Shown in pieces: positions 20,660 to 31,668 of a stretch of DNA of 64,000 nt. The number at the start of each line of letters is the position of its first letter. The first letter of the stretch is position 1. Location: positions 248,001 through 312,000 of the forward strand of contig JAGTXO010000004.1 in NCBI GenBank assembly GCA_019448385.1, written 5' to 3'. Under the pieces are notes generated by a model, which saw nothing but the letters and a program-made list of their open reading frames with translations, was not told where the DNA came from and did not search any database. Source of the stretch: Diacronema lutheri (taxonomy: Eukaryota; Haptophyta; Pavlovophyceae; Pavlovales; Pavlovaceae). Made by a program: the position numbers and the translations under genes.

Positions 20660-21976
20660 CTACAACTCGAGCCAGCCGCAGACCTGCTCAATGAGCAATT
20701 GGCCCCTCGCATGCACTGCGCGCCGCCACTCGTCATCGTCGGGAAAGAAGGCGAGACGCAGACGACGGCGGAGCGGGTGGTTCGCGGAGGGCACAGGCTC
20801 GCCCGCCATCTCCGCCTGCTTGACGAGCGCGCGCTCGGCGCGCAGCGCCTCGAGGACAGCGAGAGCGTGCTCGGTGCCAAACTCCTGCACGATGCACGCC
20901 GCCCGCTCCACGCGCGCGCCGGCGGCGGCGTGAAGCACCTGCACGAGCCCCTCGACGAGGGTGCCGTACAGCGCGTAGGCCGTGCCGCCTGCCCTCGAGT
21001 CGGCGCTCACCTCGAGCGCAAAATCGCACGCTCGCGGGCTCGACCGCTCGCCGCTCCTACTCGGCGCGCGCTCGTGAAGAGCGTCGCGCGCGTCCGATAC
21101 TCGCGACACGGCGCTCGGGTCGGCATCGCGGTCGATGGCGAGCAGCGTGTCCTTGCCCCACGGCCCGAGGCCCGTGTGCACGTCGACGTGCACGACGCGG
21201 CGCAGCGGTGCGACGCGGCGCTCGCCAAGCCGTCGCATGAATTGCGCGAGCAGCCGATGCGACTGCTCGAGCTCGCGGCCGCCGAAGAAGAGGGCGGGCG
21301 CGGCGCTGCTCGGCGTCTCGTCGGGCAAGTAGTTGCCCCCCGCGATAGCCTGCTTGAGCGCGCCAAAGCCGTGTCGCACAACGGCGAGCGCCGCGAGGGC
21401 GTAGAAGCGAAGCGGAGCAAGCAGAGCCGCAGGGCTCTGCGGGTTGACGAAGTCGTAAATCTGCCGGTAGACGGCGTGCGGCTGGGCGGCGAGGGCGGAA
21501 AAGGTGGCGCGCGCACCGTCCGGGCCGGGCAGCGTGCCCACCGTCACGTCTTCGATGAGGAAGTTGCGGTTCAGGTCGACGCCGCGCTCGTTCCACCGGC
21601 GCATCTGCGCCATGCCGTGCGCGTTGATGCCGTGCACGACGACCGCGCACACGCCGCGACGGTGCCATCCACCGCGCGCCGCCACATCGCGCAAGAAGCC
21701 CACTTGGATCGCCGAACCCGCGAAGCCCTCCACGCCATGCACGCCGCTCGTGTGGAGGAGCATCGCGGGCGCCGAGAGCTCGTCGCCGAGCAGCGCGATG
21801 TCGATCGTGAGCGGCACGTCTGGCCCGAGCGAGCGCCAGACGGCTGGGAGAGTGTCAAGAGGCTCATACTTCAACGCGGCCAGCCGCGCGCCGGCCGCGC
21901 TCGCCGCCTCTCGAAACTTGGCGCGGGCCTCGAGCCAGGTGGAGGAGAAGTCCTCTCCCGCCATGACACTCTTCAT
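20660..21976 (-). CDS. DUF2817 / M14-like zinc carboxypeptidase family protein
   Basis: This is a single exon of 438 residues. LLHTSGVHGVEGFAGSAIQV and VNPQSPA follow the DUF2817 pattern, with candidate zinc ligands His and Glu in HGVEGFAG and a later His in VVHVDVHTGLGPWG. NERGVDLNRNFL matches the substrate-binding Asn-Arg of M14 carboxypeptidases. The C-terminal Glu region is VQEFGTEHALAVLEALRAE. DUF2817 enzymes are mostly uncharacterised and may deacylate or cleave amides. The frame extends six codons upstream to a GTG; the first ATG is at 21976. Confidence 0.82.
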   Translation of the reverse strand: MKSVMAGEDFSSTWLEARAKFREAASAAGARLAALKYEPLDTLPAVWRSLGPDVPLTIDIALLGDELSAPAMLLHTSGVHGVEGFAGSAIQVGFLRDVAARGGWHRRGVCAVVVHGINAHGMAQMRRWNERGVDLNRNFLIEDVTVGTLPGPDGARATFSALAAQPHAVYRQIYDFVNPQSPAALLAPLRFYALAALAVVRHGFGALKQAIAGGNYLPDETPSSAAPALFFGGRELEQSHRLLAQFMRRLGERRVAPLRRVVHVDVHTGLGPWGKDTLLAIDRDADPSAVSRVSDARDALHERAPSRSGERSSPRACDFALEVSADSRAGGTAYALYGTLVEGLVQVLHAAAGARVERAACIVQEFGTEHALAVLEALRAERALVKQAEMAGEPVPSANHPLRRRLRLAFFPDDDEWRRAVHARGQLLIEQVCGWLEL

Positions 21977-22137
21977 GCCGTCCAGTGCACTCACGGACTC
22001 GGACTAGGTAGTCTGTCGCCGACATCGTTTCGTCAGTCGCGCGCCGCATCCGCGGCGGTGGCATCCGCCGCGCGCTCGCTCACGCCGAATGTGCGCTTGA
22101 CCTTGACCTTGACATTCGGGCTCGGCGTGGCGTGCAT

Positions 22138-25100
22138 TTACTGCTCGGGCGACCTCTCCGCCGCGTCGGCGGCGGTGTCGCCCGGAGGCCGCAGCTGCAC
22201 CGTCGCGCCGCGTGCCAAGCCGGGCGCGCCCGTGCTGCCGCCGGCCCACGCGCCGGGCTGCCGGCCCGACGCAAGCGGCAAGAGCGGAGAGGCCGTCAGC
22301 GCAGATTCAGTCGCTCGGCGCCGGCCGAGCGCTGGCGCGTCCGGTGCGTCCGGTGCGCTGCGCTGGCTGGCGGACGGGCGGAGCACGCGCATCGCGTCCG
22401 TTTGTACCTCTGCAAAGTCGCTGGCATGGTCTTTGCGCCGGCTGGACGGGAGCGAAGAGCGGCGAGTCACCATGCGCGGCTGCACGTCGTCCTCATCGTC
22501 AAAGTGGAGCTGCACCGCGGGCGTGAGACCCGGCGCGCCGCTCATCATGCACTCGACGTAGGCACCGCGGAGCAGCCCGTCGCCAACCGCCGGGTCGAGC
22601 CGCTCGGATGCCTCGTGCACGCGGTCCATCAGCGCACTCACGATGGCGGGCGAGAGCGAGCTGTCGTAAGCGGAGACGAGCGCTCCAAACTGCGCAGCAG
22701 AGATCGCGCCGTCGTGGTCGTCGTCCGCATCGTCAAAGGCGCTCTCGACGGCGGCGCGGTTGCTGCTGAGCTGCGCGTTGTAGCATTCCAAAAGGCGCTG
22801 CAACAGCGCGAGCAGCGGCACGGCGCGCGCGCCCTGCATGCGCGCGAGCGGGACGGAAGCATCCGCAAGCGCCTTGCGCACGTCGTCGAGGCGTTCGTCC
22901 GAGACGTAGAGCATCGCCTGCAGCACGGCCTCGGCGGAGCGGACTTCGACGGCCACATCGCTCGCAGTGCCACCCGCCGTGGACGGCGGTGCGGTGACGA
23001 GCAGCTTGCGCGGCTTGCCGTTGAGCAGAACGTGCACTTGCGCGCTCAGGAACGCCGCCTGCGCACAGCGCGCGCGCGGGGAAGGACGGACGGACGGACG
23101 GACGGACGGACACGGCTCAAGGAGCACACCGACGCGCGGGGCCACGCCGCGGCGATTCGCCACGGGCGCGCGCTCGCCGCGCGCACGCGCATAGCGCCGT
23201 CGGCGGGCCCGAGCAGCACGGCGAGTGCTGCAACGATGAAGTCGATTCGGCCATCCGCGAACGGGAGCGCGTCGTCGACGAGCGACGTGGCGAGGCCAAA
23301 GAGGCGCACACGCGGCTCGCCGGCCTGATGTCGCGCCACGCCGGCGATCAGCTCAGCCATCCGCAGCCGCGCCGCCGACTTTGCGCCTGGCGACGCGCGC
23401 GGCCGGAGGGAAAACGGGCGTGTGCATTTGGAGGGGCTCGCGTGGCGGCGCGCGGTGACGCGTGGCGCGTCCGCGAGCTGCGCGCATAGGCCGCGCGCGC
23501 ACCAGTTTGCTTGATGAGGCACATATGCGCAAAGGAGGACCATGGCTGCAGACGAAGGCCGGTGAGCGCGCTCGACGCGAGAAGGCGGAGCCGCTCCTCG
23601 AGCAGGTCGCCGATCGTGCTGAGCAGCCGCTCAACGGCCATCGGGCCGCTCGGCGCGCCGTGCTGGTCGGCGTACGCGTGCATCGACGGGTAGAGCGCGC
23701 CGACGCGCTCCCATGCCGAGCCGTGCTGCGGCTGCGCGCGGTGCGCGCCGGGTGGCTTCGCCCCGACGTGCAGCACAACGGAAGCTGCGCGCGAGCGCGA
23801 GCTGAGGAGCGCCGAGGGCGCGTCGGACGCTTCATTGGTGCTGTGACTGCCGCTCAAGCGCCGCCAACCAGAATGCGCGATCGAATGGCGGCGCGGCAGC
23901 AGCGCGTCCTGCGGCACGTACTGCGTGGCCGCGTGCGCGCGCGACGCGCCGGGCGGCACCTCCCACTCGATCGAGAGGATGTCGGGCACGTTCTCCTCGT
24001 GCACGATGAAGGCTTCGGCCTCGCGGTCGGTGCGCAGCGGGAGCTCGTTGATGCACCTGATGCGCGTGCGCTCCGAGAGCGCGTTGAAGAGGCGCTCGAG
24101 CCGCAGGCCGGCGACGTCCTCGCCCTGGCGCGTCCACGCCGCGTAGAGCAGCTCGAGGAGCGCCATCGTATCGCTGTCGGATGAGCGCAGCAGTGCGGGC
24201 AGCTCGGTGAAGAGGATCGCGTCGAGCGCCTCGGGATCCGCGCCGTGGAGCAGGCTGAGCAGCACGCCGGGCTTAAGCGACGCTGCGGCCGTCACGTTGA
24301 GCAGCGGCCTCGCCCAAGGCTGCCGCAACGCGTGCGAGATGACCGCAAGCCGCTCATCCACGTCAGAGTCGTTGAGCAGCTCGAACAGCATCTCCTCTCG
24401 CGTGTCAGGCACGCGCGACAGGTCGAGGCCGGGCGGCAGCGGCGGGCGCTCGCTGCCGCCGGCGTCGCCGCCGACCGCCGGCTCGGCTGCAGCGGCGGGC
24501 GCGCCGGCGGCCGGTGCACGCGCCGGATCCGACATCCGGTTGTGCTTCTCGAAGATGATGAGAAGGATGCGCTGCTGCGCGCTCGCGTCGCGCGTCGACT
24601 TGGAGCGCGCAAACCGCCGCTTCGCGTCGTTCGCGAGGATCTGGATGAGAGAAGCCTCCTGCTCGCGCGAAGCGAGGACGACGGCCTCGTTCTCGGCGCT
24701 CAGGTCCGCGATCTCGCGCTCGACGCGCCGCAGCTCGCGCTCGGACGCGGCGAGGCGCGCGGCGCGCGAAACGTGACGCGCCGTCATAGTCACCTGCGCC
24801 CGGCGCAGGCGATCGACGAGCGCGCCGCGCTCTGACGTGTGCACCTGCAGCTGGCGCGCGAGCTCCCGCAACGCGCCGTCAGCCGAGTCGAGGGTTGCGA
24901 GAACATCAGGACTGGCCGTCGCCAACGCGGCGTCGAGCCGTGAAACGAGCGCGCGCACCTTTGAGAGGTTGGATGGGAGCATCGGCGACCCGGGTGGCGC
25001 ACCGCGCGCCCCGACGCCGCGCTGCAGGCCCGGCGGGCTGACGTGCGGCGCGCTCGACCTGGACGGCGAGTTCCAGCCGCCGTGAAACGCGCTCGCCTCG

Positions 25101-25408
25101 GCCACCGCGCACGTCGCGCGGCGAAAAGGCAAGCGCTCGCGCTCGACGCGCGCGCCCACGTAGTGCGTCCGCGGGCGAGGCAAGGCCAGCAGCGCGTCCG
25201 CTTGCCGGCCAGCCGCCAAGCGCTGGCCGTGGGCGTGCGTTGGCAACCGTTCTTGCTCGCCGCCGGCCACGAGCCAGCGGGGCGCCGGGCCGGACGCAAG
25301 CATACCCACTGGCTGTGTCGGCCGCGCCTGCGCCGGCCTGGTGAGCAGCTCAGCCGTGCTCACGCGCAGAGTCGGCATTGACCACGGAGGCGACTTGACG
25401 ACCTCCAT
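22138..25408 (-). CDS. Large coiled-coil protein with EF-hand, unknown family
   Basis: There are three exons (25408-23503, 23386-23187 and 23058-22138; phases 1 then 0), giving about 1,008 residues. Residues about 145-265 are strongly coiled-coil (LAASERELRRVEREIADLSA, ENEAVVLASREQEASL). A helical region follows with TREEMLFELLNDSDVDERLA and TELPALLRSSDSDTMALLEL, resembling armadillo/HEAT-like helices. Exon 2 encodes MAELIAGVARHQAGEPRVRL. Exon 3 has an EF-hand loop near residue 812 (DDDHDGAISAAQF; Gln replaces the usual Glu at position 12) and a disordered Ser/Pro/Ala-rich tail. Introns start GTGCGCGCGC and GTGCGCGCGG. It may be a cytoskeletal or ciliary calcium-responsive protein, but no family is recognised. 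Confidence 0.72.
23086..23112. repeat. (GGAC)n microsatellite in an intron
   Basis: About six tandem GGAC units lie inside the second intron of the coiled-coil/EF-hand gene. Confidence 0.85.
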
Positions 25409-25513
25409 CGTGGCTCGCTTCTACTAACGTCTTTCGCGCTTTGAGAGATCGAGCGGGAGGGCCCATCGTGGCGCCGCGCTCGTGCGGTCGAGCAGGCCTG
25501 CGCACGGGCCGGC

Positions 25514-26884
25514 ATGGCCGCGCTCGAGCCGGCGGACGACCACAAGAAGGCAGAGATGTACTCGTTTTCGGACGAGCCCAAGAAGAAGGAGATCTACTCT
25601 TACCACGCGCCGTGGCTGATCTACGGGATGGGCTGGTCGGTCCGGCCCGACAAGCGCTTCCGGCTGGCCATCGGCTCGTTCGAGGAGGAGTACACCAACA
25701 TGGTGCGGATCGTGCAGCTTGACCAGGAAAAGCAGGCCTTCGTCGAGACGGGCGAGCTCGACCACCCGTATCCCACCACCAAGGTGATGTGGATTCCCGA
25801 CCAGAATGCGACGCATTCCGACCTGCTCGCGACGACCGGCGACTACCTCCGGCTGTGGCACGTGGCGGAGAACGGCACGCCCAGGCTGGAGTGCCTGCTG
25901 AACAATGTGCGCGCGCTCGCGCGCCGCGGCGACCGGCGCGCGCCAGCCGGGCCGCGTGACGTCGCTCACGCGCGCGCGCGCACAGCGCGCTCGCGGTACG
26001 CGCGCGCGCCCGCGCAGAACAAGAACACCGAGTTCTGCTCGCCGCTCACGTCCTTCGACTGGAACGAGACGGACCCGTCGATGATCGGCACCTCGTCCAT
26101 CGACACGACCTGCACCATCTGGGACATCACGGTCCGCGAGCATCGGGCCCCCGGCGCGGGTGTTCGGCTCCTCTTGCCGTTGCTGAGTCCGGCCGCCATC
26201 GCCGCGCGCGCGCGCCGCGCCGCGCGCGCAGAAGCGGATGCCCAAGACGCAGCTGATCGCGCACGACAAGGAGGTGTACGACATTGCCTTTGCATCGGGC
26301 GTGCATGTCTTCGCCTCAGTTGGCGCGGACGGGTCGATGCGCCTGTTTGATCTACGCTCCCTCGAGCACTCAACTATCGTTTACGAGTCGTCCGAGACGG
26401 CGCCGGGCACGATCGCACCGCTCATTCGGCTCGCGTGGAACAAGCAGGACCCCAACTACCTCGCGACGGTCACGATGGACTCGTCGAAGGTGGTCATCCT
26501 TGACATCCGCGTGCCGTCCATGCCGGCAGCCATCCTGGACGGCCACACGCACTGCGTGAACGCGCTCTCGTGGGCGCCGCACTCGTCGTGCCACGTCTGC
26601 ACCGCGGCGGATGACTCGCAGGCGCTCATCTGGGACCTCTCGCAGATGCCGCGGCCCATCGAGGGTGCGCGCGCGCCGCGTTCGTGCGCCGCGCCGTGCC
26701 GCCTGGCGTCCGCCTGCCACCTGCGTCTCACATCTGCGCGGTCTCGCCCGTGCGCGCGCCTGTGGCAGACCCCATCTTGGCATACCGAGCAGAGGCGGAG
26801 GTCAACCAGGTGCAGTGGTCCAAGTCGCAGCCTGACTGGATCGCCATCTGCTTCAACAAGACGCTGCAAATACTCCGCGTCTAG
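25514..26884 (+). CDS. DCAF7: DCAF7/WDR68/TTG1-type WD40 protein
   Basis: There are four exons (25514-25906, 26018-26131, 26232-26664 and 26769-26884), giving 351 residues. Conserved segments are [123 protein letters not shown] and the terminal [17 protein letters not shown]. This matches animal DCAF7, a scaffold for DYRK kinases and the DDB1-Cul4 ligase, and plant TTG1/AN11. The exon 2 donor is GTCCGCGAGC; the others start GTGCGCGCGC. The junctions of exons 3 and 4 restore the family sequence exactly. The exon 2-3 boundary is slightly less certain. Confidence 0.95.
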
Positions 26885-27073
26885 GGCAAATACTCCCGTG
26901 AGGGCCAGAAGACGCGAGACATGATCATGTGCTCTTCATGGCGTTGTGGGCAGCGACACTGACACTGACTCTGACTGTGAAAAGCGCGCACGGGACATGC
27001 ATGCGCCAACCCCATGCATGCGAGGATCGGCCGTGCAAAGGCAAGCGCGCCCCAATGGGCGCGCAGCGCTCCG

Positions 27074-28249
27074 TCACGCAATGTCCTGCGGCGGACCTCC
27101 CTTGAAGACCGCCCACGGCAACTTGACGTCGGGCACGCGCTCGTCGAGCCACCCCGGCACGGGCAGCCCTTGCTTGCGCATGTCGGGAAAGACGTACTGG
27201 GGCAACAAGAAGCGGAGGCTGCGGATCGACGCCGGTCGCGTCGCGCCCTCGTCGTCGAAGCCAAACTGCTCGGCGAGCTCGGCGACGACCTGCACGCTTC
27301 CCGAGAGCGCGCGCAGCATGTCGGGCGGCGCGCACGCGAGCGCGACGGTCGCCCTGCCGCTGAAGGAGGGCGTCTCGCCCTTGTCGAGGTCAAGCCCGCC
27401 CGACTCGGCGTCCCACATGCCCTCGCGTTGCAACTGCAGGTTGCGCTCGGTGCGCACCAGCCCGGGGTAGAGCGAGACGGTGTTAATCGCGTGAGGTCTG
27501 AGCTCGATGGACATGTCGCGCGTCAGCCGATCAACGGCGCCCTTCGCGACGCCGTACGCCACGTTGAAGATGTAGCTGCTCCCGCCAAACGACGAGACCT
27601 GGACGGCGCGGTGATGTGCGGTGCGCGCACGCGCATCAGCGCGCGAGGTCGTCCGCTGCACGTGCGCGCAGCCGCGCGCGTGGCGCGGCGCGCGTGCGCT
27701 CACCTGCACCATCAGGCCGCCTCCGCGGCGCATCATGAGTGGCACGGCCTCGCACGAGCACACGTAATGGCTGCGCAGGCCGACGTTGTGTACCATGTCC
27801 CACATCCGCGCGCCTTGCACCCAAAAGGGCGCGCGCAGCCCGCCCTGCTGCAGGTCGTTGAGGTTGTCGCTCGAGAAGGCGTTGTTCACGAGGATGTCGA
27901 GGCCGGGCTGCTCCTGCGCAATGCGCGCAAAGGCCTCGCTGACGGACGCATCGTCGGCGTGGTCGCAGCGAATGAAGCGGCCGACGCCTCCCGCCTCGCT
28001 CACCTCCTCCGCTGTCCGCTCGATTGTGAGGTCGTCGCACGCCGCGGCGGGACGCGCGCGGCTGCCCCGGAGCGAGCGACCGGTAACGTACACCTCGGCG
28101 CCGGCCCGTCCGAGCTCGATCGCGATGCCACGGCCGATGCCGCGCGACGCGCCGGTTACGAGCGCCACTTTGCCGCGGAGCGGCGCCGGGCCGACGACGC
28201 TCGCCGAGCCCGCCGACGCGCCGAGGAGCAGCGCGAGGAGCGCGTGCAT
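27074..28249 (-). CDS. DHRS1-like short-chain dehydrogenase/reductase
   Basis: There are two exons (28249-27704 and 27598-27074), giving 356 residues. Cofactor motif VALVTGASRGIGRGIAIELG, then LDILVNNAF, and in exon 2 the catalytic VAYGVAKGAVDRLTRDMSIE (YxxxK). The segment VNNAFSSDNLNDLQQGGLRA, followed by a separate WD in MWDMVHNVGLRSHY, is typical of DHRS1. A signal-anchor or signal peptide (MHALLALLLGASAGSAS) opens the protein. The 105-bp intron (27703-27599) has no in-frame stop, so its retention would insert 35 residues between MMRRGGGLMVQ and VSSFGGSSY. DHRS1 homologues align without it, which supports splicing. Confidence 0.92.
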   Translation of the reverse strand: MHALLALLLGASAGSASVVGPAPLRGKVALVTGASRGIGRGIAIELGRAGAEVYVTGRSLRGSRARPAAACDDLTIERTAEEVSEAGGVGRFIRCDHADDASVSEAFARIAQEQPGLDILVNNAFSSDNLNDLQQGGLRAPFWVQGARMWDMVHNVGLRSHYVCSCEAVPLMMRRGGGLMVQVSARAPRHARGCAHVQRTTSRADARARTAHHRAVQVSSFGGSSYIFNVAYGVAKGAVDRLTRDMSIELRPHAINTVSLYPGLVRTERNLQLQREGMWDAESGGLDLDKGETPSFSGRATVALACAPPDMLRALSGSVQVVAELAEQFGFDDEGATRPASIRSLRFLLPQYVFPDMRKQGLPVPGWLDERVPDVKLPWAVFKGGPPQDIA

Positions 28250-28358
28250 CTCGGTTCCGCTTTGAGCGTGCGCTTTTGATCGTGTGGACGGCTACTCAAC
28301 CGCTCAAATCGACGTGAGCAGTTTTGCCCCGCGGGCCTACCCGCTCACGTGCACGCGC

Positions 28359-29504
28359 ATGTTCTGCGCGGTGCTCACACTCGTGCACGCCATGAGCGCG
28401 CGCGCGCGGGCGCCGCTGCGCCATCGCGGCGAGATGGCGCTGGGACGCGCGCACGCGCGCAGGGCGCACGCCCTCCGCGCCACGCCGCTGCTGAACGGCG
28501 CCGTCGATGGGCGTGCGCCGGACGGCTCGCCCGACGCGCAGCTCGACGCGCCGCTTGGCGGCGAGCTGCACGGCCTGTTCGTGGCGTACAAGCCGCAGAA
28601 CTGGTCGTCTTTCCAGGTGGTGAACTGCATCAAGCACACGCTCAACCGCCACCACGAGATCCCAAGGCCGCCGGGCGGACGAAGGCGCGGGCACAAGGTG
28701 GGGCACGGGGGGACTCTCGACCCGCTTGCGACCGGACTGCTCGTGATCGGCGTGGGTCGCGGCTGCCGCGAGCTGCAGAACTACCTCAAGGGTCCAAAGG
28801 CCTACCGCGCGCGCATGACCTTTGGCATCGAGACCGACACGCAGGACTCGACCGGCGCGGTCATCCGAAGCGCGGACGCTGCGCACGTGACGCTGGAAGC
28901 GATCCGCGCACAGCTGCCTGCGCTCACCGGCGAGATCGTACAGCGCCCACCCGCCTTCTCGGCCATCTCGATTAACGGGACGCGCAGCTACGCGCTCGCG
29001 CGCGCGGGCGAGCTCACCGAGGCAGACATGCAGCCGCGAGCCGTGCACGTGCACGAGCTGCGCGTGACCGCGCTCGAACGGCGCAGCGGTGCCGACGGCA
29101 CCGAGCGTCTTGAGGCGGAGCTCTACGTCGAGTGCGGCGGGGGCACGTACATACGCTCGCTCATCGTCGATCTGGCGCGCGCGCTCGGCACGGCCGCGCA
29201 CATGAGCGCGCTTGAGCGCACGAAGCAGGGTCCGTTTGAGCTCGACGGCGGCGTGCGCGCGCTGGCTGAGGAGGACTTCCGTTCGGCGAGTGCGATCGTG
29301 TGCGCGCTGAGCTTGGCTTCTGCGCACCTCGCCGCGCAAAAGCCGCCTCAGCTGCCCGTCGACGCGCTGCCCGTCGACGGGCCGGTTGCAGACGCTCCGG
29401 CGTTTGCCCCGGCGCCCGCTGGTCAGCGTCAGACGGCGAGCGAACTGCCACCGGGCCTCCGCGCCGACGGCGAGCAGGAGCGAAGGGAAGCAAGCGCTGC
29501 CTGA
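28359..29504 (+). CDS. TRUB1: tRNA pseudouridine-55 synthase (TruB/Pus4)
   Basis: The enzyme makes pseudouridine 55 in the T-loop of tRNA. It is a single exon of 381 residues. Core motifs: GLFVAYKPQNWSSFQVVNCI, the catalytic KVGHGGTLDPLATGLLVIG (catalytic Asp in GGTLDP), KAYRARMTFGIETDTQDSTG, QRPPAFSAISINGTRSYALA and VECGGGTYIRSLIVDLARAL. About 60 residues precede the domain, starting MFCAVLTLVHAMSARARAPL; this looks like a hydrophobic plus basic organelle-targeting leader. The C-terminus is a Pro/Ala-rich tail. The first ATG in frame is at 28359; the frame reaches a GTG further upstream. Confidence 0.93.
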   Translation: MFCAVLTLVHAMSARARAPLRHRGEMALGRAHARRAHALRATPLLNGAVDGRAPDGSPDAQLDAPLGGELHGLFVAYKPQNWSSFQVVNCIKHTLNRHHEIPRPPGGRRRGHKVGHGGTLDPLATGLLVIGVGRGCRELQNYLKGPKAYRARMTFGIETDTQDSTGAVIRSADAAHVTLEAIRAQLPALTGEIVQRPPAFSAISINGTRSYALARAGELTEADMQPRAVHVHELRVTALERRSGADGTERLEAELYVECGGGTYIRSLIVDLARALGTAAHMSALERTKQGPFELDGGVRALAEEDFRSASAIVCALSLASAHLAAQKPPQLPVDALPVDGPVADAPAFAPAPAGQRQTASELPPGLRADGEQERREASAA

Positions 29505-29513
29505 CGCTGCAAC

Positions 29514-30620
29514 TCAGCTGATCCGTATGGGCGTGCGGCGCGTGAGCCACCCGAAGAGCTGCTCGCGCGGAATTGCGAGGAGGAGGCGCAGTGCCGCCCA
29601 GCCCGGCGCGCGCGTGAGCGTCAAGTAGGCGTTCTCGGGCGCGAGGCTCGCGCTGTATGCGCCGAAGACGAGCGACGTGCTGATGCGCGCGAGGACGAGC
29701 GTGGGGAGCACCGCCCACTCATCCTCGCGCAACTCGCACGTGTTGCCCACGCCGGAGAGGAGCGCTGCGCAGAGCTCGCTCATCTGCTCCGCGGTGCGCG
29801 CGGCTGTGCGTTCGTAGTGCAGCTGGATGAGCAGGTACGCGCAAGCGATCGCGCCGTCGGCCACGCGCCACGAGCGGACGCAGTCGCCAAAATCAATCAC
29901 GCCGACGGGCCGTGCCGGGCCGTCGCAGTCCTCGCTGAGCAGCACGTTCTGGTCATTCAGGTCGCCGTGGATGATCTGCACGCGCAGCTTCGGCGCTCGA
30001 GGCTCCACGTCCTGTCGGAAGCGCGCGAGCACGTGGCCGATCAGCTCGCGCTCAGCGGCGCCGCGCAGCGACTCGAGGAGCGGCGGGACGGCGGTCACAA
30101 AGCCTGCGCTGTCCCAGGCGTGTGCGCGCGTGGCGGCGGGGTGATCGAAGCGCGCGAGCGACTCTGTTACGCGGCCGATCATCGCGCCGATCTCGCGCAG
30201 CAGCGCCGGTGTCGGCTCGACGTCCGCCTGCAGCCGCGCGCGCCGGAACGGCAGCAGCCGCACCGCGTGCGCTCGCCCGCCACTCGACGCGAGCGACGCA
30301 AACTCGATCGAGCGTCCGCTGAGCGAAGGCAGCGCTCGTGGGCACCAACACGCGCTCACGCGTACGAGCTCCATCGCGCGATTCTGCGCGTCGATGAAGG
30401 CCGCGTTTGCGGACTCGACGCCGTTGTGCACCTTGAGCACGAGCTCCGAGCCATCGGCTGCGCGCATGTGGAAGTTGGCGTCATCATAGCTGTCAAGCGT
30501 GACCGTCACGCCCTGCTGCGCGACGACGCCGAACAGCTCGCGCGCCAGCCGCTCTGCCTCCTCAACGTCCAAGCGAGGCTTCTCGCGCTTACGCCGGGCC
30601 TCATCTACGACAGCGGCCAT
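29514..30620 (-). CDS. Hydroxylysine kinase-like (APH family) phosphotransferase
   Basis: This is a single exon of 368 residues with an aminoglycoside-phosphotransferase fold. VTVTLDSYDDANFHMRAADG and ELVLKVHNGVESANAAFIDA match the HYKK/AGPHD1 N-lobe with catalytic Lys. The catalytic loop is QIIHGDLNDQNVLLSEDCDG and the metal-binding motif is VGVIDFGDCVRSWRV (DFG-like). HYKK phosphorylates 5-hydroxylysine in lysine/collagen breakdown; with no collagen in algae the substrate may differ. Its start codon is only 43 bp from that of the divergent DnaJ gene. Confidence 0.87.
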   Translation of the reverse strand: MAAVVDEARRKREKPRLDVEEAERLARELFGVVAQQGVTVTLDSYDDANFHMRAADGSELVLKVHNGVESANAAFIDAQNRAMELVRVSACWCPRALPSLSGRSIEFASLASSGGRAHAVRLLPFRRARLQADVEPTPALLREIGAMIGRVTESLARFDHPAATRAHAWDSAGFVTAVPPLLESLRGAAERELIGHVLARFRQDVEPRAPKLRVQIIHGDLNDQNVLLSEDCDGPARPVGVIDFGDCVRSWRVADGAIACAYLLIQLHYERTAARTAEQMSELCAALLSGVGNTCELREDEWAVLPTLVLARISTSLVFGAYSASLAPENAYLTLTRAPGWAALRLLLAIPREQLFGWLTRRTPIRIS

Positions 30621-30663
30621 CGTTTCGAGCTTTCGTGCTCGTTTTCGCGCCCGAAACCTCGCG
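30621..30663. promoter_or_regulatory. 43-bp divergent gap, HYKK-like / DnaJ
   Basis: The two ATGs are 43 bp apart, which requires a shared promoter or overlapping 5' leaders. Confidence 0.45.
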
Positions 30664-31629
30664 ATGGCGCCGCAGCTGAGCGCCTACGAGCTTCTCGGCG
30701 TTCCACCCGGCGCCTCGAAGGAGGAGATCAAGTCGGCGTACCGAAGCCTGGCGCGCCGACTGCATCCGGACGTGTACAAGCACGTGGGCGTGGACGACGA
30801 CCATCCGTGGCCTCCCGTCCAGCGCAGCTACGCGCTCCTCACCGATGCGTCCAAGCGGCTAGTGTACGACGACGTTGTGCTACGCGGTGGCGCGTCGCGG
30901 CTTGCCGACCCGGAGCGGTTCGAGCGCTGGTTCACCGGGCACATTCACGTGGATTATGAGACGGGCACCGTGCTCAAAGGCTCCGAGTTCTTCCACCAGA
31001 TGGGGCGCGCCGAGCTCGCGTTGCTGCACAACCGCCACCGGATCGGCTGGGGGCTGGCGGCTTCGCTCGCTGCGGGCTACGGCGTCCAAGCCTGGCGCGG
31101 GTGGCTCCCGCCGTCGCCCGCCAATACCGATCCATCGGCAGAGGCCGCCGCGCGCAGCGCGCGCACCGCCCTCCTCGGCGGCCTCCTCGGCGGCGTGGGC
31201 GTGTGCTGGGGCCAGCTCCTGTACCACCCGCCGATCGCAACGGCGCGCGGCGCGGCTGCAGCCGCGGCCTTTGCAACGACCAGCGCGTGCGTGGGCGGTG
31301 CGTCGCTTGGCGCTATCTTTCACGCGACAACAGGTCGTGCGCCCGCGCTCGCGGACGAGCCGGCCGTTCGCGCAGCTCACGCGAACAGCACCACGGTGTG
31401 CCAGGCGGTTGGAGCGCTCTTCAGCGCGGCGCACGCGGCGCGCGGCGCTCCGGCCCTCGGCAAGGCGCACGCGCGGCTGGCGCTCGCCGGGCTCGCCGGC
31501 GGCGTGGTGGGCGCGTTGTGCAACCGCGTGCTCTGCGGCCGCGCGCGGGCAGACCAGCGCCGGTCTCCGGCCGACTCCGATGCGGGCAGATCAGCGCCGG
31601 CGGCACCTGGTGGCGACCAACGTGACTGA
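30664..31629 (+). CDS. DnaJ (J-domain) membrane protein
   Basis: This is a single exon of 321 residues. The N-terminal J-domain is SAYELLGVPPGASKEEIKSA, then YRSLARRLHPDVYKHVG with the essential HPD, then YALLTDASKRLVYDD. After a spacer come Gly/Ala-rich hydrophobic segments (RIGWGLAASLAAGYGVQAW, LLGGLLGGVGVCWGQLLY, AAAAAFATTSACVGGASLGA, LALAGLAGGVVGALCNRVL), which may form four membrane helices. It would recruit Hsp70 to a membrane. No G/F-rich or zinc-finger region is present (type III J-protein). The compartment is unknown; no clear presequence is seen. Confidence 0.85.
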   Translation: MAPQLSAYELLGVPPGASKEEIKSAYRSLARRLHPDVYKHVGVDDDHPWPPVQRSYALLTDASKRLVYDDVVLRGGASRLADPERFERWFTGHIHVDYETGTVLKGSEFFHQMGRAELALLHNRHRIGWGLAASLAAGYGVQAWRGWLPPSPANTDPSAEAAARSARTALLGGLLGGVGVCWGQLLYHPPIATARGAAAAAAFATTSACVGGASLGAIFHATTGRAPALADEPAVRAAHANSTTVCQAVGALFSAAHAARGAPALGKAHARLALAGLAGGVVGALCNRVLCGRARADQRRSPADSDAGRSAPAAPGGDQRD

Positions 31630-31668
31630 CGCATCCAGGCAGAGTCGCACAGCCCCGCCACGCCAGCT